Both the position numbers and the translations under genes were made by a program. This document shows positions 1-4,208 of a DNA stretch of 8,559 bases, one piece after another. Each line of letters begins with the position of its first letter. Within the stretch, counting starts at the first letter, position 1. Origin of the DNA: Candidatus Tayloriibacteriota bacterium (GTDB lineage: Bacteria; Patescibacteriota; Minisyncoccia; Phycocordibacterales; JARIHA01); NCBI GenBank assembly GCA_029288475.1, contig JARIHA010000097.1, positions 1 to 8,559 on the forward strand, in the 5' to 3' direction. A model generated the notes under the pieces. That model did no database searches. It was given only the letters and a program-made list of their open reading frames with translations, and had not been told where the DNA came from.

Positions 1-453
1 GCCGTACAACTTGCAGGACTCTATCCTCAAGGAGAGGCGGCATTTGTGACGGCCATGAATACTGAAGCAAAATCACTCGGCCTAAAAAGCACTCACTTTG
101 TCGACTCTTCAGGATTATCTGATCAGGATATCTCAAGTCCCCATGACTTAATACAATTAGCAAACTACATTGAAAAAAGCCAGCCTTCTCTCTTTGAATT
201 AACCAAATTAGCCACAAAAACAATAGCCACGTCATCAGGAAAGAAAAGCATACATAACGGCAATATTTTTAATAACGACCCTTCCTTTATTGGAGGAAAA
301 ACTGGCTACACTACAGAAGCTAAAGAAACCATGCTTGCCCTCTTCAAAACACCGAGCGGTAGAAACATCGGCATTGTCATTCTTGGCTCTAACCAAAGGG
401 AACAGGACATCGGCAGGCTGATTTTATGGCTTCAGGACAACAATCTCTACTAA
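1..453 (+). CDS. D-alanyl-D-alanine carboxypeptidase (peptidase S11), 3' part only
   Basis: The frame is open from base 1 to the TAA at 451-453, so 150 residues are visible and the 5' end lies outside the window. Family knowledge: S11 (PBP5-like, DacA/DacF) enzymes are serine peptidases that trim the terminal D-Ala from peptidoglycan stem peptides outside the membrane. Seen here: the segment that follows the SxN motif in this family (AVQLAG...FVTAMN), the typical FVDSSGL stretch, and the KTG active-site triad in IGGKTGYT, with KTG at 298-306. SxxK and SxN must lie upstream of the window. The protein stops about 48 residues after KTG, so it lacks the C-terminal beta-domain and amphipathic anchor of PBP5; any membrane attachment would have to be N-terminal. 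An internal ATG at 52 is not the start, because homology continues upstream of it. It is followed by the infC promoter and has no clear terminator of its own. Confidence 0.88.
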   Translation, partial: AVQLAGLYPQGEAAFVTAMNTEAKSLGLKSTHFVDSSGLSDQDISSPHDLIQLANYIEKSQPSLFELTKLATKTIATSSGKKSIHNGNIFNNDPSFIGGKTGYTTEAKETMLALFKTPSGRNIGIVILGSNQREQDIGRLILWLQDNNLY

Positions 454-474
454 AGCCTAAAAAAGGGCTAAAGT

Positions 475-503
475 TTGCCATAAAATCCAAAATATGCTAT
501 AAA
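475..503 (+). promoter_or_regulatory. Promoter of the infC-rpmI-rplT operon (extended -10)
   Basis: A -35 box TTGCCA (475-480), a spacer of exactly 17 bp, and a -10 box TATAAA (498-503) preceded by TGC (495-497), which makes an extended -10. Transcription should start near 510, leaving a leader of about 25 nt before the infC start. The site lies in the only gap between the carboxypeptidase gene and infC. No operator is visible. Box positions are seen directly; activity is inferred. Confidence 0.65.
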
Positions 504-534
504 TTACTGGTTAACAGCTAATTTATCCTCTTAA

Positions 535-1047
535 TTGAGTACTGAAAAAACCAGAATAAATCACCAGATCAAAGCTCCCGAAGTTCGCGTAATCGACGCA
601 GACGGAAGCAATCTTGGCGTAATACCGCTCGGTGTAGCCCTAGAAAAGGCAAGCCAGGCAGGTCTAGACCTTATTGAAATATCGCCGAATGCGGTCCCTC
701 CTATTGCAAAAATAATGGAGTATGGTAAATTTCAGTACGACCAGAACAAGAAATTACGCTCAGCACGGGCCAAAATTCACAATATTGAGACCAAAAGCCT
801 CCAAGTCAAGATCGGCACAGGCGAACACGATCTTGAACTCAAAGCAAAGAAGGCATCTGAATGGTTGAAGCAAGGGCATCGAATCAAGATCGACCTCTTC
901 CTCACCGGAAGGTCAAAGTATATGGAATTCAAGTTTCTCCGTGAACGACTGGAAAGAATTCTCAAGCTCATTACGGTAGAATACAAAATAGCTGACGAGC
1001 CAAAGAAAAGCCCTAAGGGCCTTACCACTATCATCGAAAAAAAATAA
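535..1047 (+). CDS. infC: Translation initiation factor IF-3
   Basis: IF3 binds the 30S subunit, keeps 50S away and proofreads start-codon/initiator-tRNA pairing. The 170 residues cover both domains. The N-domain carries RINHQIKAPEVRVIDADG (about 7-24) and PPIAKIMEYGKF (55-66). A basic linker follows around 67-82. The C-domain includes KIGTGEHDLELK (92-103) and HRIKIDLFLTGR (115-126). Length is normal for the family. The start must be TTG at 535: TAA lies in frame at 532-534, and the protein alignment begins a few residues later with no ATG or GTG nearby. A rare start codon is a known feature of infC (AUU in E. coli), where it lets IF3 repress its own synthesis; the TTG here fits the same logic, by inference. 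No Shine-Dalgarno sequence is visible upstream; the leader is pyrimidine-rich (ATCCTC). First gene of the infC-rpmI-rplT operon, 27 nt before rpmI. Confidence 0.95.
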   Translation: MSTEKTRINHQIKAPEVRVIDADGSNLGVIPLGVALEKASQAGLDLIEISPNAVPPIAKIMEYGKFQYDQNKKLRSARAKIHNIETKSLQVKIGTGEHDLELKAKKASEWLKQGHRIKIDLFLTGRSKYMEFKFLRERLERILKLITVEYKIADEPKKSPKGLTTIIEKK

Positions 1048-1074
1048 TCGCGGTGAAATCGTAACAATAATCAA

Positions 1075-1257
1075 ATGAAAACAAACAAATCATATTTAAA
1101 GAGGCTTAAGGTCTCAAAGAACGGTAAGGTTCGAGGACGAGCGACCGGACAAAACCATTTCAATGCAAAAGAAAGCCGACGATCTCAGCTTTCAAAGAAG
1201 CGAGGAGTGCCGTTCGTGATGACAAACAAGTCAAAGGCTCGATTTTTGGGAATATAA
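1075..1257 (+). CDS. rpmI: 50S ribosomal protein L35
   Basis: A 60-residue, strongly basic protein of the large ribosomal subunit. It begins MKTNKSYLKRLKVS, continues with the family pattern GKVRGRATGQNHFNAKESRRS and ends in a short basic tail. L35 is usually about 65 residues, so this copy is slightly short. Identification rests on the sequence pattern and on its place between infC and rplT, the conserved bacterial order. ATG at 1075 is the only reasonable start. No Shine-Dalgarno sequence is seen in the 27-nt gap from infC. Six of its seven arginines are CGA codons, unlike infC (2 of 9). The gap to rplT is 28 nt. Confidence 0.93.
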   Translation: MKTNKSYLKRLKVSKNGKVRGRATGQNHFNAKESRRSQLSKKRGVPFVMTNKSKARFLGI

Positions 1258-1285
1258 CGATTACTATAAAGCTAACTAACATACC

Positions 1286-1630
1286 ATGACAAGAGTTAAG
1301 AAAGGAGTAAATGCATTAAAAAGCCGACGAAACATCCTTAAGCAAGTAAAAGGATATCGTTTTGGACGAGGAACAAAGGAACGACAGGCACAGGAAGCGA
1401 TCTTCCACGCTGGAACATACGCATTCGCTCACCGAAAGGACAAGAAGGGTGACATGCGAAAGCTTTGGACAGTAAAGATTAATGCCGCTCTCGACCCTAT
1501 GGGACATTCATACAGCAAGTTTATGGGAGCCCTCAAGAAGAAAGGTATCCTCGTTGATCGAAAGATCCTCGCAGACCTCGCTGAAAACAATCCTCAGGTA
1601 TTCGAACGAGTAGTAAATCAGGCAAAATAA
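1286..1630 (+). CDS. rplT: 50S ribosomal protein L20
   Basis: A 114-residue protein of the large subunit, needed early in 50S assembly because it binds 23S rRNA domains I and II. The typical pattern is present: TRVKKGVNALKSRR at the N-terminus, then LKQVKGYRFGRG, LWTVKINAA (about 70-78), SYSKFMGALKK and DRKILADLA. Length and order match the family. In E. coli and Bacillus, L20 also represses its operon by binding the mRNA; no obvious 23S-mimic is visible in the short leaders here, so that control is neither supported nor excluded. ATG at 1286 has no Shine-Dalgarno sequence (ACATACC precedes it). Eight of ten arginines are CGA. Last gene of the operon, followed after 17 bases by the terminator hairpin. 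Confidence 0.96.
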   Translation: MTRVKKGVNALKSRRNILKQVKGYRFGRGTKERQAQEAIFHAGTYAFAHRKDKKGDMRKLWTVKINAALDPMGHSYSKFMGALKKKGILVDRKILADLAENNPQVFERVVNQAK

Positions 1631-1647
1631 CAATCCTCTGGTTAGCC

Positions 1648-1680
1648 AAGAAAAAACATCCCGAAAGGATGTTTTTTCTT
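1648..1680. terminator. Bidirectional rho-independent terminator between rplT and the convergent ribonuclease gene
   Basis: A perfect 14-bp stem (1648-1661 with 1667-1680) around the 5-nt loop CGAAA. The core is CATCC/GGATG, flanked by an A-tract on the left and a T-tract on the right, so either strand reads as stem plus U-run. It lies 17 bases after the rplT stop and 22 bases beyond the stop of the minus-strand gene at 1703, so it can serve both convergent genes. Confidence 0.9.
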
Positions 1681-1702
1681 TTGTAAAATTTCAATTATAA
1701 GA

Positions 1703-3097
1703 TTAGTCCAGAATATACACTTTTCCTCGTTCAGGCATGATAGCATTCACATTGAGATTGTCGCGAATCTTCTGCACCAGAAAGAGCGATGCCTTCGGCT
1801 CTCCCATCACTACAAACACACGCTTAAGACTCTCTGCTGTATTTTGTACAAACTCAACCAAATGATCAGAATCCTTATGGGAAGAATAGCCCCATATCGT
1901 CTCGATGTTTGCCTTAACTTCCACCTGCTGTTCATTGATCTTCACTGCCTTGCTGCCATCCTGGAGTTGTCTGCCGAGCGTACCGATTGCCTGATACCCT
2001 ACCAAAAGAATCGTACTCTTGGGATCTGGGAGATACGCTATTTCGTGACGTGTAACTCGGCCGCCCGTAGACATGCCCGATCCTGCAATAATAATCTTCG
2101 CCCCACTTACTCGTTCAATACCGTTTGATTCCTGCCCTGTCATGGTAAATTTCAGTCGAGGAAAACTAAAAATTTGATCGCCACCCGCTATTTGATCTTT
2201 AGCTTCCTGATTGAAGAATCTTGAAGACCGTTTATAGATCTCGGTCACTTTGGTAGCAAGAGGAGAATCTACAAAAACAGGAACTTCAGGAATCTTATTA
2301 CCTTCGACCAAATCATTTAGTTCAAAGAGAATTACTTGGGTTCTCTCGAGAGAGAAAGCTGGAATAATAACTGTCCCGCCTTTTTTTACTGTTTCATTGA
2401 TCACATCCATCAGCTTTTGCTTTCGCTCCCCCACTGGTTCGTGATTTCTATCACCATACACGCTTTCCATCACCAAGTAATTTGTATCAGTTAGATTTTC
2501 TGTATTTTCCAAAAGAGGAGTTGGGGAATTCCCCAAGTCCCCCGTAAATACCACTTTGGTTGGTTTATTTTTTCCTTCTTCGGTAAAGCTAAATTCGAAC
2601 ATTGTAGAACCAAGGATATGCCCAGCATCACGAAGATACACAGACAGAGCGTCTGGCTGACCAGCACTGCCACTCACGAGTGTAACTGTGTGGTAAGGAA
2701 TCTCCTTCCACATTGCCATCGCGCGATCAATATCCACCTGCTCATAGATCGGCAAAACACCATCTTGTGTTGCTTCGCGCTGGAGCAGCCTTACAGAGTC
2801 TTCTAAAATAAGACTGGCGAGACTCTTTGTTTCAGGAGTAGAATAAATAATTCCCTTAAAACCATCCTTTACCAGCTTTGGGATCTTTCCCACATGATCG
2901 AGATGAGCATGGGTGATAAAAAGAAAATCAATTGAAGAAGGTTCGTAAGGAAAAGGTTTTCTGTTCTCCACTGGTGCCAATTTCTCACCCTGGAGCAGTC
3001 CGCAATCCACCAGCATTTTTTTCCCCGCATATTCAAATAAAAAGTTTGCTCCAGTCACTGTACCCACGCCGCTCCAAAATGTAATCTGTGGTTTCAT
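1703..3097 (-). CDS. Metallo-beta-lactamase-fold RNA hydrolase, beta-CASP family (CPSF73/TTHA0252-like ribonuclease)
   Basis: A 464-residue protein with the complete motif set of a beta-CASP nuclease. Two-metal site: HAHLDH at 63-68 (motif 2), H160 in DAGHILGS (motif 3), D187 in FTGDLG (motif 4). Beta-CASP part: E211 in MESVYGDR (motif A), GSGMSTGGRV followed by H351 (motif B), and H407 in YSSHKDSDH (motif C). The RMMBL-type C-terminus includes GEPKAS near 432-437. Characterised bacterial relatives of this size (Thermus TTHA0252) are cytoplasmic RNases; an RNA-processing or RNA-decay role is inferred from that. There is no signal peptide or added RNA-binding domain, and it is not an RNase J, which is longer and differently arranged. 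ATG at 3097 gives a start exactly at the first beta-strand (KPQITFWSGVGTVTG). No Shine-Dalgarno sequence is seen. It is preceded on the same strand by an unusual leader region with a terminator-like hairpin. Confidence 0.9.
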   Translation of the reverse strand: MKPQITFWSGVGTVTGANFLFEYAGKKMLVDCGLLQGEKLAPVENRKPFPYEPSSIDFLFITHAHLDHVGKIPKLVKDGFKGIIYSTPETKSLASLILEDSVRLLQREATQDGVLPIYEQVDIDRAMAMWKEIPYHTVTLVSGSAGQPDALSVYLRDAGHILGSTMFEFSFTEEGKNKPTKVVFTGDLGNSPTPLLENTENLTDTNYLVMESVYGDRNHEPVGERKQKLMDVINETVKKGGTVIIPAFSLERTQVILFELNDLVEGNKIPEVPVFVDSPLATKVTEIYKRSSRFFNQEAKDQIAGGDQIFSFPRLKFTMTGQESNGIERVSGAKIIIAGSGMSTGGRVTRHEIAYLPDPKSTILLVGYQAIGTLGRQLQDGSKAVKINEQQVEVKANIETIWGYSSHKDSDHLVEFVQNTAESLKRVFVVMGEPKASLFLVQKIRDNLNVNAIMPERGKVYILD

Positions 3098-3105
3098 AAT
3101 AGTGT

Positions 3106-3261
3106 CTATTGTATCAAAGAAAAAACCCCGCCTCCAGTTTTGGATGATCGAGGTTCTTTCTTAGGGTTATAGTTGAAGTATTCCCCTAGCAATTGCCAGG
3201 TGGGTTCCCACAAGTTCAACACCACGAGGGTGCAAACTAATTTGAATTCTTCAAGGTTCAT
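3106..3261 (-). CDS. Possible small protein of 51 residues (uncertain coding status)
   Basis: An ATG at 3261 opens a frame of 51 codons ending in TAG, 8 nt before the ribonuclease ATG. The product would begin MNLEEFKLVCTLVVLNLW, followed by EPTWQLLGEYFNYNP and then a basic, glycine-containing tail. It would be a hydrophobic, tryptophan-bearing helix region with a soluble tail; I do not recognise it. An in-frame TAG 9 nt upstream fixes this ATG as the first possible start, and AGGGA 6 nt before it could act as a weak ribosome-binding site. Against coding: the last dozen codons lie inside a strong terminator-like hairpin, so a transcript stopping there would lack the stop codon. It could be a real small gene translationally coupled to the ribonuclease gene, a leader peptide, or a chance open frame inside a structured RNA. 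Confidence 0.35.
   Translation of the reverse strand: MNLEEFKLVCTLVVLNLWEPTWQLLGEYFNYNPKKEPRSSKTGGGVFSLIQ
3108..3116 (-). promoter_or_regulatory. Possible extended -10 element directly before the ribonuclease gene
   Basis: On the minus strand TGATACAAT forms a TGN-TACAAT extended -10, ending 10 nt before the ATG at 3097. Transcription would begin about 4 nt before the ATG, giving an almost leaderless mRNA. There is no convincing -35 box in the G/C- and T-rich stretch upstream. The same bases also fall inside the last codons of the small open frame at 3106-3261, so this is a weak call. Confidence 0.3.
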
Positions 3262-3284
3262 CGGGCGTCCCTAAATAAAAGTTA
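3113..3284 (-). ncRNA. Candidate structured leader or independent small RNA upstream of the ribonuclease gene
   Basis: The minus strand holds a promoter-like pair, then about 170 nt that can fold, then a long terminator-like hairpin. Visible pairings (plus coordinates): 3161-3166 TTAGGG with 3269-3274 CCCTAA, closing almost the whole element; GTTGAA with TTCAAC further in; and a short GTGG/CCAC hairpin within. The 3' edge overlaps the terminator. I could not match it to tmRNA, SRP RNA, RNase P RNA or a riboswitch class I know. It may be a 5' leader controlling the ribonuclease gene or a stand-alone RNA. The same bases include a 51-codon open frame, so the two readings compete. The region 3098-3384 contains no other gene. 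Confidence 0.35.
3117..3162 (-). terminator. Terminator-like hairpin just upstream of the ribonuclease gene
   Basis: On the minus strand an 11-bp outer stem (3152-3162 with 3117-3127, one G-U pair) encloses a one-base mismatch, a CG/CG pair and a small TCCA/TGGA hairpin with a 4-nt loop. The 3' arm carries GGGG followed by six T and CTTT, as in rho-independent terminators. The outer arm repeats AAGAAAAAAC, also found in the rplT terminator. It ends only about 20 nt before the ATG at 3097, so it either ends a small upstream transcript or acts as an attenuator for the ribonuclease gene. The plus-strand reading has only a broken T-run. Confidence 0.6.
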
Positions 3285-3290
3285 TAGAGT

Positions 3291-3318
3291 TTAATACTTC
3301 CGTATAACCCTGCGGCAA
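3291..3318 (-). promoter_or_regulatory. Promoter for the leader/small RNA/small ORF
   Basis: On the minus strand: -35 box TTGCCG (3313-3318), 16-bp spacer, -10 box TATTAA (3291-3296). The -35 is nearly identical to that of infC (TTGCCA). Transcription is expected to start near 3284, about 23 nt before the ATG at 3261. It lies downstream of the ndk stop and its weak terminator. Confidence 0.45.
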
Positions 3319-3357
3319 TTATACACCCACTATTATTTTTGCAAAGAGTAAATCAAT

Positions 3358-3378
3358 AAAAAATGCAGAGCTACACTT
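3358..3378 (-). terminator. Weak terminator after ndk
   Basis: On the minus strand a short hairpin, TGTA-GCTC-TGCA plus A-T and G-T flanking pairs, is followed by six T at 3363-3358. It starts 7 bases after the ndk stop. The stem has two wobble pairs and little G/C, so termination may be partial, which would allow read-through into the region ahead of the ribonuclease gene. Confidence 0.3.
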
Positions 3379-3384
3379 TCTTTC

Positions 3385-3969
3385 TTAATTGTAAAGAATC
3401 TCATCTTGAATGAGCCTGTATTCCACTATCTCTTCTGGCTTAAACCAATGCTTTATTTCATCTTCCGCTTCTTTTACTGATCCTGAAGAATGCACGAGAT
3501 TGCGAATAGCGCGATTGTCCTCATCCGCCATTTGATAAGAATCAAGCACATAATCACCACGAATAGTACCGACATCGGACATCAATGGTTCAGTACCTCC
3601 AGTAATTTTTCTCACAATCTTCACCGCATGGGCTCCTTTCCAAACCATGGCAATAACCGGTCCACTCGTCATATAGCTCTTTAATTTCTCAAGAATGATC
3701 TCAGTAACCTTGAGCGGATTGCCTTCATGAGGATGTTTTAATCCTTTGTCCTGATAAGCCTTTATATTCTTCTCACCAGTGAGACGTCGCCATTCCGGAT
3801 CAAGTGTATAATGTTTTTCTATCATTTCTATCGTAGGCACCATCATTTTCATCGCCATCAATTGCAACCCCGCACGCCCATAGCGAGAGATAATCTCCCC
3901 TACCAATATACGCTGTATGCCGTCAGGCTTTATTATGACCAATGTTTGTTCCTCTTTGTGATGTTTCAT
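3385..3969 (-). CDS. ndk: Nucleoside diphosphate kinase, long form with internal insertion
   Basis: Ndk transfers the gamma-phosphate between nucleoside tri- and diphosphates through a phosphohistidine and balances NTP/dNTP pools in the cytoplasm. Seen here: the N-terminal strand TLVIIKPDGIQR with its conserved lysine, EKHY, SYMTSGPVIAMVW, and the catalytic histidine in NLVHSSGSVKEAEDEI. The usual bacterial enzyme has about 140 residues; this one has 194. Most of the excess is an insertion of roughly 20 residues between EKHY and SYMTSGP (containing WRRLTGEKNIKAYQDKG), plus a longer C-terminus (HWFKPEEIVEYRLIQDEIL). I chose ATG at 3969 because MKHHKEEQTLVIIKPD matches the family's N-terminus. 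An ATG six codons upstream at 3987 would add MLYTVL, which overlaps a TATACT -10-like box. No Shine-Dalgarno sequence precedes either ATG. Confidence 0.93.
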   Translation of the reverse strand: MKHHKEEQTLVIIKPDGIQRILVGEIISRYGRAGLQLMAMKMMVPTIEMIEKHYTLDPEWRRLTGEKNIKAYQDKGLKHPHEGNPLKVTEIILEKLKSYMTSGPVIAMVWKGAHAVKIVRKITGGTEPLMSDVGTIRGDYVLDSYQMADEDNRAIRNLVHSSGSVKEAEDEIKHWFKPEEIVEYRLIQDEILYN

Positions 3970-3975
3970 GAGGAC

Positions 3976-3981
3976 AGTATA
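3976..3981 (-). promoter_or_regulatory. Possible -10 box for leaderless ndk
   Basis: TATACT on the minus strand ends 6 nt before the ATG at 3969, so a start point 7 nt downstream would fall on the A of that ATG. No good -35 box is found 15-19 bp upstream. The alternative is a promoter further up, near the TATTAT/TATACT stretch around 4016-4026. Confidence 0.25.
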
Positions 3982-4049
3982 TAACATTCTCTAAAATTTC
4001 TCATGTTCTTAAAAAAGAGTATAATAATGTGATTGGTAAGATTGTGGTC

Positions 4050-4077
4050 ATAAAACCGCCTATATGGGCGGTTTTAT
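4050..4077. terminator. GC-rich hairpin terminator downstream of the ATPase gene
   Basis: An 11-bp perfect stem (4050-4060 with 4067-4077; core CCGCC/GGCGG with A/T flanks) and a 6-nt loop TATATG. On the minus strand the stem is followed by TTTTA, which would end the three-gene cluster before ndk. On the plus strand the T-tract is better (TTTTATTTTATTT), although no gene is known there. It sits between two minus-strand genes, so ending the ATPase transcript is the likeliest job. Confidence 0.65.
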
Positions 4078-4095
4078 TTTATTTAACCAAAGATA

Positions 4096-4208
4096 ACCCT
4101 GCGTATAAATTACTTGTAGTGCTGAGCCTTGCGCAGCGAAGCGAGCAGAGCAAATTTTCAGCAGAAAATTATGCGTGCGAAGCAGTACAAGTAATTTATA
4201 CGCAGGGT
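4096..4208. repeat. 113-bp palindromic element with perfect 23-bp inverted arms
   Basis: The left arm 4096-4118 (starting ACCCTGCGTATAAATTAC) and the right arm 4186-4208 are perfect inverted copies of each other over 23 bp. Inside, AATTTTC (4153-4159) pairs with GAAAATT (4164-4170) around AGCA, and there are shorter pairings (TGCT/AGCA, TGCG/CGCA), so the whole element can fold as one long hairpin or cruciform. The arms are AT-rich and the inside holds a GC-rich GCGCAGCGAAGCGAGCAGAGC stretch. The right arm touches the stop codon of the ATPase gene (TAG at 4209-4211). There is no clear target-site duplication and no T-run, so it is not an ordinary terminator. It resembles REP/MITE-like intergenic palindromes; copy number cannot be judged from this window. 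Confidence 0.85.

Noticed and set aside
454..474. AGCCTAAAAAAGGGCT as a terminator after the carboxypeptidase gene
   Set aside because: The stem is only about 5 bp with one wobble pair and there is no T-run after it.
777..1067. 96-codon minus-strand open frame antisense to infC
   Set aside because: It is a shadow of the well-supported infC gene, with no start context or recognisable protein.
1243..1270. Internal promoter before rplT (TATAAA at 1265-1270)
   Set aside because: No -35 match at an acceptable spacing; the operon promoter before infC explains expression.
3113..3284. Leader region as tmRNA, SRP RNA or RNase P RNA
   Set aside because: It lacks the tmRNA ends and T-loop, the SRP GGAAG core and the length and core motifs of RNase P RNA; at about 170 nt it could be of 6S-like size, but a 6S fold was not established.
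4096..4208. Palindromic element as an integron attC site or CRISPR fragment
   Set aside because: The ends lack the GTTRRRY/RYYYAAC attC boxes, there is only one unit, and no spacers or integrase are visible.
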